Shown here piece by piece: positions 24,088 to 34,650 of a stretch of DNA of 64,000 nt. Both the position numbers and the translations under genes were made by a program. The first letter of the stretch is position 1. Each line of letters opens with the position of its first letter. This stretch comes from Catenaria anguillulae PL171. Taxonomy: Eukaryota > Blastocladiomycota > Blastocladiomycetes > Blastocladiales > Catenariaceae. The notes under the pieces are model-generated. The model was not told where the DNA came from and ran no database searches. It was given only the letters and a program-made list of their open reading frames with translations. Where the stretch lies: contig MCFL01000122.1 in assembly GCA_002102555.1 (NCBI GenBank), positions 1 through 64,000 on the forward strand, given 5' to 3'.

Positions 24088-25962
24088 ATGAGCACGCAGA
24101 CGCAGACCCAGACCCCAATGCTGGGCACCCCCCAGATCGGTACCCCGACCGCTTCATCCTCGGCCACCCCGACTGCGACGACTACCACGACTACCGAGAC
24201 TTTGCCAATCACGACCAACCGACCCACCGGGACTCCCACGCCTGCTCCCTCACCGTCACCCTCACCGTCTCCCTCACCCTCTCCGTCCCCGACTTCAGCC
24301 CCACCCCCCCCACCCCCACCGCAGCCAACGACCACCACCATCACCTCCTCCTCCTCCTCGGCAGCTGGTCCATCATCATCACCATCATCATCCGCTCCAC
24401 CGCCGGCCACCTCAAGGACAACAACTGCATCGCAAACCACCGTTCAAATCACCGTCACCCAGACTCAAACTCAAACCGTAACACTCCTACCCTCTACCAC
24501 GGGTAATGCTGGGACGCCAACGCCCCCCACGCAGTCTCCCTGCAACGATTTCCTCTGCCCACCCCTCCAACCCAACACGCAATCTTCTTGCTTCGACCTC
24601 TCGCGTGCCCCTCCCTTCCGTGCCCTCTCGACCTCGCCTCTGTTTCTGCCAACCGACCTGTCCCCTTGGACTCAAGCGCGCTTCCCACCGGGCACACCCA
24701 CCTCGGAGACGCTGATCCGCGCTTCACAGTCCATCCGCTCACCAGCAGACCTGCAATCCTTGCTCAACCTGATCGTGTCCGACTGGAACTCGTTCAACCT
24801 GCACCTCTCGGGCGGCTGCTCCACGCTCCCCAACCATCGACACAGTCTCACGTTTCTCATCCTTGACCTGGCCACCTACTTCCAAGCTTCTCCATGTAAC
24901 TCGGCCCTGGGCGCGGGCAGGTTGCCCGACCTGCGTGTGTGCTCAAGTGTACGTGACGAGCGCCTGGCTGCAATCCAATCCGACTTGACGGCAGCACCTA
25001 CCAACAAATCGTGCTCGCCAACTGCCCTCGTGTCTCTGCAACAACTTGCGCCACCCCTCATCTCCACCGACACGTCCGTATGCCGCTCGTCCGAAGCGCT
25101 GGGGCTCGACTCGCGTGTCCTCTGCGGCTACGCGTCCAGCACCATTGCCATTGCAAACAAGTGCGACACGGCGCTGGGTTCTACTACGGCCTCACAATCA
25201 AACAGCGGCGGATGGACCGTGGGCTTGATCACGGGCGTTACGTTTGCGTGCATTGTGCTTGCGCTCCTGTTTTTCGCGGTGGCCAAGCTTGCCGTGCGCT
25301 TCGCTTTGCACTGGCGTCGAGACCGGAATGTGTTTGGACCTGGGGGTGGCGATCGGTCAATGTACATGCGCGCGGGATCCGTGGGTGGAAGCGAGTCGCC
25401 CGTGGTGCTCGTCAAGCCGAAACTGCCCAATGCCACGCGCTCCTTTGTTGCATCGCCGCCAATCCCGCAGCCCCCACCACCGCGGCCGCCACGGCCAAGC
25501 AGCGATGTCGGTGTCGTGTATCAAGTGGTGGCGGTTCGCCCATCCGTGTCTTCGCTCTCGTCCAACTCGTCGTCCACTTCATCGCTGCAAGGCACTCTCG
25601 TCTCCATTTCACCCACCCTCACACCTACACACATAATGACCGCACCTGCACCCACAATGACGCCAGCGTCTCTGCCCACGCTCACCCCGCCAACCTGGTC
25701 GGCGCCTGGCTCGTGGCGCGGGCCGGCACCCATGCCACCGGCTGCGCCCGTGCTCGTTCAACAAGTTCATACGCCGGCGCCTGCACGCCCGGCCATGAGT
25801 GTGCCCGTGACCCGGTCGCCCATGGTGGGCGTGTCGGCGGCACGTGCGGCGCCGCCCTCTGTATTGCACAAAGTGTCGTCGGTGCCTGCGATCGGGAGCC
25901 CGTTGAGAATGGAGAGTACTGAACTGTTACGGCATGTGAATGGCGACGATGACGAGGCCTAG
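24088..25962 (+). CDS. Mucin-like single-pass membrane protein
   Basis: Intronless frame of 624 residues from the first ATG at 24088 (the upstream in-frame codon at 24070 is TTG). Residues about 1-140 are Thr/Ser/Pro-rich with a (PS)n run, a Pro run and VTQTQTQTV. A Cys-containing domain follows, about residues 145-365, with at least ten Cys (CNDFLC, GGCSTL, SSVRDERLAA, VLCGYAS, NKCDTAL), likely disulphide-bonded outside the cell. One membrane helix (GLITGVTFACIVLALLFF) is followed by a basic stop-transfer (HWRRDRN) and a Pro/Ser-rich cytoplasmic tail ending HVNGDDDEA. This resembles a cell-surface sensor or wall-linked mucin. No signal peptide is visible, so an upstream exon may be missing or the membrane helix may act as the signal anchor. 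Confidence 0.75.
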   Translation: MSTQTQTQTPMLGTPQIGTPTASSSATPTATTTTTTETLPITTNRPTGTPTPAPSPSPSPSPSPSPSPTSAPPPPPPPQPTTTTITSSSSSAAGPSSSPSSSAPPPATSRTTTASQTTVQITVTQTQTQTVTLLPSTTGNAGTPTPPTQSPCNDFLCPPLQPNTQSSCFDLSRAPPFRALSTSPLFLPTDLSPWTQARFPPGTPTSETLIRASQSIRSPADLQSLLNLIVSDWNSFNLHLSGGCSTLPNHRHSLTFLILDLATYFQASPCNSALGAGRLPDLRVCSSVRDERLAAIQSDLTAAPTNKSCSPTALVSLQQLAPPLISTDTSVCRSSEALGLDSRVLCGYASSTIAIANKCDTALGSTTASQSNSGGWTVGLITGVTFACIVLALLFFAVAKLAVRFALHWRRDRNVFGPGGGDRSMYMRAGSVGGSESPVVLVKPKLPNATRSFVASPPIPQPPPPRPPRPSSDVGVVYQVVAVRPSVSSLSSNSSSTSSLQGTLVSISPTLTPTHIMTAPAPTMTPASLPTLTPPTWSAPGSWRGPAPMPPAAPVLVQQVHTPAPARPAMSVPVTRSPMVGVSAARAAPPSVLHKVSSVPAIGSPLRMESTELLRHVNGDDDEA

Positions 25963-26505
25963 GCAAAAGGGTGAGCAGACATTTGCCGTTAAGTTATATA
26001 CGCTGGCCGTTTGTTTTGTCGTACCTCATCATCGCTGGTCGTTGCCACCCTTTTCAGTTTTGCCCTCATGTGTCACCCAACTCTTTTTATCATCATTTCA
26101 TCCCATTCCTTGCAGTTTTTCAATTTTTCGTGTGTCATTATCACCTCCCCACATGCCCCACTTTCTCGCACTCGTGCCGCCACCCACTGCCGGACTTGAC
26201 GTCCCATGCTGACTTGTGTCTTTGTTTCCTTTCTCTTGCTGGCATTCTCAACGCATTACACGCAGTTCCCCCTGATACAATCACTCAATTTTTTTCGGTA
26301 CATAGGTACTCCTCGCGTCGTTGGGTTGTACCGGATTCGTCCTGATTGAGTGGACTGAGTAAAAAGTGGCGGCGGCGCCACGGCGTGATCTACACTGAAT
26401 TCTGGCTCCACCCGATCGTCGATGCTCCTGTGTCTCTGGAGCTCTCTCGACAAAGAAGATTGACAGACGCTTCTCTACACGCCGAATTACACACTCACAC
26501 ATACA
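25963..26505. other. Intergenic, upstream of secreted protein gene
   Basis: Pyrimidine-rich sequence with T-runs near 26290 and a leader rich in CACA before the ATG at 26506. No convincing coding frame was seen. Confidence 0.5.
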
Positions 26506-27272
26506 ATGAACGCCCTGCTGGCCCTGCTCGTCCTCGTGACCCTCGCGGGCACCCCGGCCCTCGCCCAAAAGACGCCCTCGTCCACGGGCGCCGTATTTGA
26601 GTGTGCCCGGCTGCAACCAGCGCAAGACCCAACGTGCTCACTGTTCTCGCCCTTGGACTCTGCGCTGCCCGCAGGCAAGTCCGAAGACTACATCCGGCGC
26701 ATGAAGCTGACGGCAGCACTGTGCCCGAGCCCGCCGCCCGCGCACGTTGGCCTGTTTGTGTGCTTTACGCCGCTGGGCAATTGCAACGGGTTGGCGTGGC
26801 CATTGCCAAAGGACGAGAATGATCTCAAGGGCGCGGTCGAATTTTACAACAATGGTATTTCCATGCCAAAGATATCTAGAGGCGGCCAGTCACTCACGTA
26901 CGCACCTTACCTTCATGAACAGTGACACTGGCGGACCTGATTCCGGTCGCAAAGTCGAAATCGGCCGACTCCAAGCTCCTGTGCTACAAGGAATGCAAGG
27001 ACGTCATGGACTGGATGGGCTCGTGCCCGGGGGTGTTTGGCGGGCTGCGCAAGGACCGCGATGCATGCGCCGGGTTGCCAACCACAAACTGCATCAATGC
27101 CGAGGCGCTTAAGGCAACGGCGCCGACTGCGGCAGCAACCACGAGCGAGGCTGCGCCGGCACCCACGACGACAAAGCCGGCGGGATCGGGCGCCATGGGA
27201 GCTGTGGGCGTGGGCAAGGCCGCTGTGGTGGCGGTCGGTGCTGCCGGCGTGCTCGCCTTGGCTGCAGTGTGA
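26506..27272 (+). CDS. Secreted Cys-rich, probably GPI-anchored protein
   Basis: Two exons (26506-26854 and 26923-27272; 68-base intron with CAG acceptor) encode about 232 residues. The N-terminus MNALLALLVLVTLAGTPALA is a clear signal peptide with a likely cut after Ala-20. The mature part has paired Cys motifs (VFECARL, DPTCSLF, AALCPS, FVCFTPLGNCNG, LLCYKECKD, MGSCPGVFGG, TTNCINA), followed by a Thr/Ala/Pro-rich stalk. The hydrophobic C-terminus (VVAVGAAGVLALAAV) with a small-residue site before it looks like a GPI-anchor signal. It is expected at the cell surface or wall. No known domain is recognised. Confidence 0.8.
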
Positions 27273-27612
27273 GTACCCGATTCTTGTCTAAGTCTTGTTG
27301 TCACTTTGCGTTATCCTGTCCGTCCCGGGCAGTCGACTTGTACCCCTTCTTCCCTGACTTTGCCCGGTCTATCAATGCACCTAGGGTTTTGCCTTGCGAT
27401 CAACCAATGTAAGCATGGTGTGTACACACATCAATCCCCCTCTTCTTTCCGATCTTGTTGAAAGACAAACACCGTTCCAACCTCATTCACTCCGGCCACC
27501 AAAGCCCTGCCCTCCTCCCTACCTCTCCACCCATTGCCGCCATCGGCTCCTCCCACACCCAAAAGTTTGACATCCAGTAAGGGACCCCTCGACCCCATGG
27601 GCACCAGCTCGC
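27273..27612. other. Intergenic between convergent genes
   Basis: Holds the 3' ends of the plus-strand secreted protein gene and the minus-strand RFWD3-like gene. It is pyrimidine-rich and no coding frame is supported. Confidence 0.5.
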
Positions 27613-29499
27613 TCACACATTGGTTTCCACAATAACATCCACCTTATTCAATGCCTCGTTGGGCACCGCCATCACGACCGGTTCCTCGGCCGACCATTGC
27701 CAGGCCGCAAATCGCGTCATGAGCGTTGCGGGCGACGTCGAGTATGCAGGCGGGTGCGCCGGCCACGTCCACAAACACTCAGCAGCCGCATACGTGGACG
27801 ACAAAACACACAGCGGGCTAGAACCGTGCCGAAAAGCGTACGCCAGCGATGGCGCAACACCAAGTGGGGCGTGCACATGCTCCAAGGCAAAGCATTGGCG
27901 GCCGTTGAGTGCCTGCGGATATGCGATCCTCGCGCCCGTGGGCGTTGGGGTTGGTGCCCTTGCTGTGTTGGCGGCGGATACCCTCCTGTATATGCAGACG
28001 AGGCCGGCGCATTGCCCAACCCCGTCCACGCCACGGCTCCCTTCATGGTCGCTGCAACCACCATGCCACCAAGCCCGCCCTCGGCCACATGTACAACGGA
28101 ATGCACGCCCGGTCCGCGCACGCCCAGCACTTCGTCGACGCCCACACGCACCCACCAACGCGCAGGCATGCGCAAGTCGTATCCGTACACGCCGCAATCT
28201 GCAGCGCCCACCCACACCTTGAACCCGTCCGTTTGGTCAAAGGCGCACGACCATGCGGGGCTCGGCAGGTGAAATTCCGTTACGACACGTGTTTCCTTGA
28301 GCAAGCACGCGCGAGAATCGAGCCCAGCCGTGAGCAGGTGCGGGTGGGCAGAGTAGGGCGAGTTGAGGTCGGCGGGTGAGATGGCGAGGTGTTTGATGGG
28401 TTTCGAGTGGATTTGCAGCGGGTTGGTCGGCAGCTGTGTGGCGGTGGCGGCGAGCGAGTACAGCAAAATGGTGTGCGAGTCGGGGCCAGTGGTGAGTGAC
28501 AGGGCAAGTTGTCTGCGTCGGGAAAGGCTGCCAGGTGGCGGTAAGTTCCAGTGATTGGAATCTGGTGCGCGGGAAGCGATGTCCACGAAAAGTGCGACCG
28601 CATGCGCCGTTGCGACGGTGTCCAGTCTTGGCTGTTTCCTGGATGTGGCTGCGACAGGGTCGTGTCGGTCGAAGGGATGATGGGTCCATGCCGAGCGGCC
28701 GGTATTGATGGTTGCTGGTGCTGCTTTTGGCGCACACGCAGCTCGCGGAGCTCCGACTCGTATCTGTCGCGCTCAGCACGGATCATGCTGAGCGACATGC
28801 GCGCTTGCTCAAGCTCACGCTCCTTTTGCTCGCGCATCCCGCGCTCATACGCGACTTGGTGTTTGAGGCGCTCGACTTGGTCAGAGTCGACGGCCACCAC
28901 GGCAATCGGGTAAATGTTGCGCAGGTCTTTGAGTTTTCCCTTGGCTCTGCAGGAATGGCATGGCAACCACAGAGTTACGATCTCAGCAGGGGGCCGGGTA
29001 GAAATGGACGCGAGAAGGCGGCTTTTACATACCCGCATGTCGGACACTTTTTCACAATGCCCCGTTCTGCAGGCGTCAACCATTGCTCAATGCACGAGCG
29101 GCCAAACAAGTGGCCGCATTCGAGACTCACGACCCGGTGCACGCCGCTGTTTGTCCATTCGCACATGCAAATCGAGCACGTCATAGCCTATGTGTACTCA
29201 TTCACATTTGGAAGAACAACGTCAGTCCGTCTCGTTTGGTTGCCCACAGCAAGATATACTGTCTGTCATGCATGCAGACATACATCGGCCAGTGTCATTG
29301 TCTCGTCGGGTGCATCGGGCCGCACAAGCTTGGCTGCCGCCTCGTTTTCGGGCGGCGACTCGTTTGGTGGGCGCTTACGCTTCATGCCACCGGTATGATC
29401 ATCGCCGCTGATGCCTTGCTGGTTGGGCGTTGCTGGTGGTGACAGCCCTTGCGAGCCGCCTGGTGTTGCTGGCGGTTGATTGCGAGCGTCGGTCGACAT
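27613..29499 (-). CDS. RING-WD40 E3 ubiquitin ligase, RFWD3-like
   Basis: Ubiquitin ligase related to RFWD3, which in animals ubiquitinates RPA and RAD51 at stalled forks. Exon 1 is 29284-29499 ([15 protein letters not shown] to MTLAD). Exon 2 (29033-29187) encodes the RING finger: [22 protein letters not shown] and KKCPTCG, with the Cys/His spacing of a C3HC4 ring. Exon 3 starts at 28946 with [14 protein letters not shown], then a coiled coil ([20 protein letters not shown]). Downstream is a WD40-like domain with [34 protein letters not shown] and CGVYGYDLR, and a C-terminus ending VDVIVETNV. Frame changes near 28530 and 27960 may be short introns or one-base breaks. The order RING, coiled coil, WD40 is diagnostic; orthology is inferred. 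Confidence 0.82.
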
Positions 29500-29801
29500 G
29501 GTGTCTGGTTCGTCTACCCTGAAGGTGGAACGCAAGCACAGGGAGAATTCAGGTATATTCAGGAGAGGAATGCATTGGGTATCTGCTCACGTTAATGAGC
29601 GGTGTGACATTTGTATTGCACTCAATCTTTGTGTTTACGTTTCACGAGTTCTCACGCTTCACGATTTGAGTTGTCACGACCCGTCGATCTGCCTCGTGAG
29701 ACATTGACAAAACCAGATTCCGCTTGTACTGTCTGAGCAGACAAGCTTTGCTCTTTCACACATACACCATTTCTCGACCCAAATCTCTCTATGTTCTGCG
29801 C
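29500..29801. other. Intergenic, RFWD3-like gene promoter
   Basis: A 302-base spacer upstream of the minus-strand ligase gene and downstream of the minus-strand membrane-protein gene. No coding frame is supported. Confidence 0.5.
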
Positions 29802-31091
29802 TCACGACCTCGGCTCGGTCTTTTGCAGCCCTGCAGTCGACGTGCTTGTCCCGGCAATCACGTTTGAAGCCCGCCGCGACACGCTCCCAGCCGCCGCCAT
29901 GAGCGCCTTGGCCGCGCCCGAGATGCCCATCGTGGAAGAGGTGGATGAGACAGACACGGACGCACGTGCAGAGGACGAGGACCGGGCAACGGCTTTGGTT
30001 TGTTCGCGCAGACCAATCAGGTAGTTGCTATGCAAGGGTAGGTACTATGGTCAGTCAATGAGGCTTTGCTCATGCGAACGCCAAGGGACGCACTTGATGA
30101 GCACGGTGTTCACCACCCGCCAAGTAAAAGTGATGGTATTGAGAATCGGCTTCCACTCCTCGGTCTGTGGCTGTGTAAAGATATCAATCTGCACATAGAG
30201 CTGCCAGAGCGCGAGCAATAATCCGCTGACGGCCGTCACCTTGAAGAGCGGCGTAAACTGGTTTGTGCTGAGCTTTTTCGACGACACGAGCAGCGCGGCG
30301 TACAGTCCGGCTTGAAACGACGTGGCGAGAAATGCCCAGACGGAGCCAATGATGGTCACGTTTGCCGGTGGGTACGATGCGAAACAGAAGCCGAGGGGTG
30401 AGATGCCCGAAGGAATGAAGAAGAGGCCGCTGTTGGAATAGGCAGTCAATTTTCGGATGTTGGAACTCTCAAGACACAGACGGCTGCGTATACGTACTAT
30501 CCAAGAAAGCCAAGTGCACCGAGCTGATAGCTCAAGTGCATGGCCCACCGGATCCGTTTCTGGACCTTTTTGCTATTGAATCTGGGTTTCACGACTATAT
30601 TGACAAACAGTTCGTCTGTTGTTTTGTGGACAAGCATGCAAATAAACCCCAGTCGTATGCTCGATTGATGGCTCCGAGGAATGACGTACAGAGAAAATAG
30701 TTGGTAATCATGGGACCCAGCAAGTTGGCAACAAATGCTCGAGTAAATGCAATCGCTGCACATGACGCACGATCCCGCGTTTCCACGCGAATCGCAATGA
30801 TGTTGCGCAACACCAAGAGCACCATGACTAGAATCGTCAGCTTGCCCTTGCTTGCCTTGGTATAGACTTGCCGCTTTGTCCACATCCACACAACGGCCCT
30901 GCAAAAGTTGGGTTTCAATAAGAATGCTGATCGCGCGTCAGCTTTGTGCCATAGTGCGGACATGCTTTCCCAGTGGATCAATGGCAAGCGCAGATGTACA
31001 TGATGGATGCTCCCGCAAGACCGGCGTGAACGAGGTCGAAAATGGCGCCAACGTTGCGGCCTATCAGAGCGGCAGGAATTGAAGTCGACAT
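29802..31091 (-). CDS. Multi-pass membrane protein, unknown family (copy A)
   Basis: Five introns were read from donor/acceptor pairs whose phases all fit. The start is ATG at 31089-31091 (MSTSIPAALIGRNVGAIFDL). Segments in order are AVVWMWTKRQVYTK, GKLTILVMVLLVLRNIIAIR, AFVANLLGPMITNYFLY, ELFVNIVVKPRFNSKKVQKR, GLFFIPSGISPLGFCF, NVTIIGSVWAFLATSFQAG, FKVTAVSGLLLALWQLYVQI, ILNTITFTWRVVNTVLIN and NYLIGLREQTKAVARSS. The Ser-rich tail contains an Ala/Ser stretch. Roughly six to seven membrane segments can be drawn, so a receptor-like topology is possible. The gene at 38155 on the other strand encodes the same architecture with the same splice positions. No known family is recognised. Confidence 0.72.
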
Positions 31092-32190
31092 GGTTGCCAG
31101 GGCTTCTGGGCGGATCCACGGCGATTCACTTGCAAGTCACATGTGGATGGTATGGATCAGGAAACAGCGGATCAATTCTAGTGCGACTTGGTAGATGAAA
31201 TGCATGTAGTATTGTCTGCGACGGGTGATTTCTTCCATACTACCGTCTGCCCATTTGAATCATGCAGAGGATATGGTGTTTTTCACCGTTGGCAACGCTG
31301 TGATCGAGTGCGAACAGAACAGAACTTGTGAACGGCTGCATTCCGATCAGGCGAATTGTATCACATGCGGAGTCTAGTTTTTCTTGTTTTTTTTTTGAGC
31401 ACCAAATGTTGTTGTTCTTGCTGGGTAGTCATGATGACGCGCTACGGAGGTTACACTAGTTGTCTCTCTACCGTTCAACGTCCCGAACATGCGGGCTTGC
31501 GTTTGTTGTTTCCTCCACCAGTGTATTTACATGTACATGACTGGGAGGATAACTTCCGATTGGAAGAGCCTTGACTCAGAGGCGTGTATCTATATTTATC
31601 CAAAACGCGTCGCAAACTGCAAGGCCCTGCTCGTCTGTGTTCAGTCATGACTGTTGGTTGTCATTCTGACAAGTATACTTACTTGACAGGTATTGCGACC
31701 ATCTCGTGGCCCATGACTCTGTTATCGACCCGTTTGGTGCAGCAGTTCAAGTCAGATCTGCGAATGGATCTCGTCTGATAAATATGCTTCTGAGTCGCCT
31801 TTCCGAGCACTCGTGGAACGCCGGGAACGCCTCAACCAACCTCTCATCAGTACTGAACTCCTACGTGGCTTGCCCAAAGGAACTTCATGAAGAGCAATGT
31901 TCTTTCAGTGATAATGGAATCAACGGCGTGTATAAAGTCATATTGAGCATGAGGTTGGGGGGATGGAAAAATAAAGCAACAAGAGAAAAAAAAAAGACGT
32001 GTAACAACATGTACATAGGAATTGCAAGTGGGGGATGCGATTGGAGAATGGGTGGGGTGCAAGAGCAACTCAACTTACAAAACGGTGCATGGATAGGAAA
32101 CAAAGCTCGCGAGGCCTGAAAACTATCTTCAAAGATTTCAAAACACACACACCACTCAACTTACGCAGGAAGGTCAATCAATCAATCCAC
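31092..32190. other. Intergenic, 1.1 kb, AT-rich
   Basis: Upstream of copy A (minus) and downstream of the secreted protein gene (minus). T-runs lie near 31387-31397 and an A-run near 31985-31995. Short frames were judged non-coding. Confidence 0.5.
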
Positions 32191-33228
32191 TTAGTATCCG
32201 GGAAGCACCTCAACAGTTCCTCCGCTGTTTGCAGGTGGCGCGGGCGCAGGAGGGGCCATGCCGTAGCCGCCGCCGTTGTTGTTTGATGGGGGCTGCTGCT
32301 GGACAGGGTTGTTGGCCCCGTTACCGCCGCCGTACGAGTAATCGGGCTGTGGTGCGGGCCGCTCCTTTTGCTTTTGCGGGGGTTGCTGCGGATAACCCGA
32401 GTTGCCGCCAGCAGGCTGCGTTGGTGCGGGCGCTGGGGGCTGTTGCGGGTAACCCGAGTTGCCGCCGCGGGCGGGCTGCGTTGGTGCGGGCTCCCATCCC
32501 CACTCGACGCACTCGGACTCGATGGGCTGCGTGGGCTGGCTCGTGGGCAGCACGGCCGATGTCGGGCACGTGGCAGACACGGTTTGCGTGACGGTGACTT
32601 GCTGGGTTTGCGTTTGCGTCATGGTCTTTTCGACGGTTTGCGTCACCATTTGGGTCTGGACCATTGTCTTTGTCTTGGTCACCATTTGCGTTTGCACGTT
32701 GGTGATGGTGGTGGGAACAGTCGTGACCGTGGGGACAACTTGGGTCGTGGTGAGCGTGCAGGTCGTGGTCATGAGCTTGGTTGACGTGGCCACCATGGTT
32801 GACGTGACCGTCATTGCCGGGCCGCAAGTTCCGCCCGACTGGCCGCCGCCGCGCATGGGCGGTTGCTGCTGGTTCGGGTTGTTGCCGCCTTCCTCAACAC
32901 ACTCGTACTCGTTGGCAGGGCCGGGAGGCGAGTTGGAGTAGTTGGAGGGCGGTTGCGGGTTGGACTCGGACGCGTTGCCGCCAGTGGCGTTACCGCCCGG
33001 TGCGGGTGCGCCATAGCCGCCATCTGCAGCTGCACCGGTTGGGGCCGGTGCGGGGGCAGATTGCTCGGCCTCCTTGGCAACATCGCCCCCAGCGCCGTAA
33101 CCATAGTCGGGTCCAGAGGCAGAGGGAGCGACAGCGCCTTCGGCAGAGCCAGCGGGGTGATCAGCCAGAGCGGCAGCCGGGGCAAAGGCGAGGAGGGCAG
33201 AGACGAGGAGGAGGTGAGTGAGCTTCAT
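32191..33228 (-). CDS. Secreted Thr/Gln/Pro-rich surface protein
   Basis: Intronless, 345 residues. MKLTHLLLVSALLAFAPAAALA is a typical signal peptide (cut after about residue 22). The mature protein is low complexity: an Ala/Gly/Pro/Tyr-rich start, four isolated Cys (ECVEEGG, GGTCGP, TCTLTTTQ, SATCPT, ECVEWGW region), and a Thr/Val/Gln repeat region (VTSTMVATSTK, TQMVTKTKTM, TQTQTQQVTVTQTV). Near-repeated units GGNSGYPQQPPAPAPTQPA follow, ending EVLPGY. No GPI signal or membrane helix is seen at the C-terminus. It is expected to be O-glycosylated and wall-associated or secreted. The TQTQ repeat echoes the mucin-like gene at 24088. A GT microsatellite lies about 50 bases upstream. Confidence 0.75.
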   Translation of the reverse strand: MKLTHLLLVSALLAFAPAAALADHPAGSAEGAVAPSASGPDYGYGAGGDVAKEAEQSAPAPAPTGAAADGGYGAPAPGGNATGGNASESNPQPPSNYSNSPPGPANEYECVEEGGNNPNQQQPPMRGGGQSGGTCGPAMTVTSTMVATSTKLMTTTCTLTTTQVVPTVTTVPTTITNVQTQMVTKTKTMVQTQMVTQTVEKTMTQTQTQQVTVTQTVSATCPTSAVLPTSQPTQPIESECVEWGWEPAPTQPARGGNSGYPQQPPAPAPTQPAGGNSGYPQQPPQKQKERPAPQPDYSYGGGNGANNPVQQQPPSNNNGGGYGMAPPAPAPPANSGGTVEVLPGY

Positions 33229-33274
33229 GTTGGATGGGTGGGATAGAATGGGTTAAGTAGGAGATGGTGCGCGG

Positions 33275-33301
33275 GTGTGTGTGTGTGTGTGTGTGTGTGT
33301 G
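33275..33301. repeat. GT dinucleotide microsatellite
   Basis: An uninterrupted run of about 13 GT units lies some 50 bases upstream of the start codon of the secreted protein gene at 33228. Its position in the promoter or leader could influence expression, but this is inference. Confidence 0.85.
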
Positions 33302-34650
33302 AAGAGAGTGAAGGGCAGAGAACAGACGACGGAGCTTCTAGTGTTACAGGTCTGGAGCGCGGGACGTTGGGACGTTGAGCGTTGAGAGCAAGTCGAGTAC
33401 TATCCAGAGTATCGGTAGGATTGCGAGCTTGTTTGGTGGACTTGAGAGGTCAGGCCAGTGACCGCGGAAGTTTGAATGTGTGGGAAGCAAACTCGGAACG
33501 AAACGAGGCGAACGAGACGCGAGACACGGTAAAGAGTAGAGAGGGTTGGGAGTTGTCGGCCAGCGGCAGCGATGAACGAACGAGGCAAAGTCGAAATCGA
33601 AAGGTGACAGTAAAGCAGAGCTAGCTGTTTACGTTGACGAGCGAAGAGAGCGTTGCGGGAAAGATGTGCCAAGGCGGCAGACGGAGGGGGAGGCCCAGGG
33701 ACTATATAGTGGGCTGCAGGGACGCTGACCCCGATGGCTTCGGGGAATAAGGATGGACGCTCCAGCCAGTTCCAGCCATCAGAGTCGCCATGGCATGGGT
33801 CAGTCATAGTCATGACTTGCTGAGTGGAAAGGGGCCACGGCCAAAAGTAAGTGACAAGCCGTCAGCCGACAGCCCTGGGCGGCGGCCGACCGCGACGGCA
33901 CCGCGCATCATGGCTTGCCCCCGCAATGCAAATATTAACTCGCCATCATTCATGAACCTGAGAACGGACTTGTGCACGAGGGAAATGGACACGGAGGCTT
34001 TCCCGCTAGTCAACATCATCCTTGGAGGCTGGGAAATTTCTCTCAACGCGTGGTGTGTGGTGTTTTCGGATTACCTGGTTTTATCTACAGTGGCCGCAAA
34101 ACGTGAAAAAGAGAAGAAAAAAAATGAGCCAAGACCTGGTCTGTGCGCTTTGCTTGCTTGCTTTCTTGCTTGCACGTTATGAATCCGTTCCCCTTGTGTG
34201 TCGCCTCGTCCAAAAGAAGTCGCTCCAGCTGGTGGAACGGCCGAGTCATGACGGGGCTTGCGCCAGTGGGGAAATGATCAACACAAGAGGGTTGCAAGTT
34301 CATTGACAGACTATCTAAATATCCATCTCTCTCTTAAGTGTCGCGAGTCACCGCTGTCGCTGTCGCTGTCATTGTCGCTGACCCGACTTGAGCATGGACA
34401 AGTGCCACTTTCCGACTGACCCAGCCTGAGTGGCAAGCTAAATATGCTAGCGCTACATATTAATGTTATTTGATATGGAGCTCTGTGTGCGGGCATTCAA
34501 CGGATTTGCTTGAGGACGGAAAAGCTTGCACGAATGCGGATCGGAGGCCCTCACATTGGTCACAATGCAAACAGAATGAGAACCGTCACGTGCCTCACAC
34601 AATGAGAGTGACTATGTCGGCTCAATGCTTGACTGTGCTTGATTCACTCA
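33302..34650. other. Intergenic, 1.3 kb between divergent genes
   Basis: Separates the minus-strand secreted protein gene from the plus-strand LRR gene. A short GCTGTC/GTCGCT-type repeat lies at 34353-34378. No convincing coding frame was seen. Both promoters are expected here. Confidence 0.5.

Noticed and set aside
24260-24420. Short repeated TCACCG units suspected of being a CRISPR-like or satellite array
   Set aside because: They encode an in-frame Pro-Ser run of the mucin-like gene and have no spacers.
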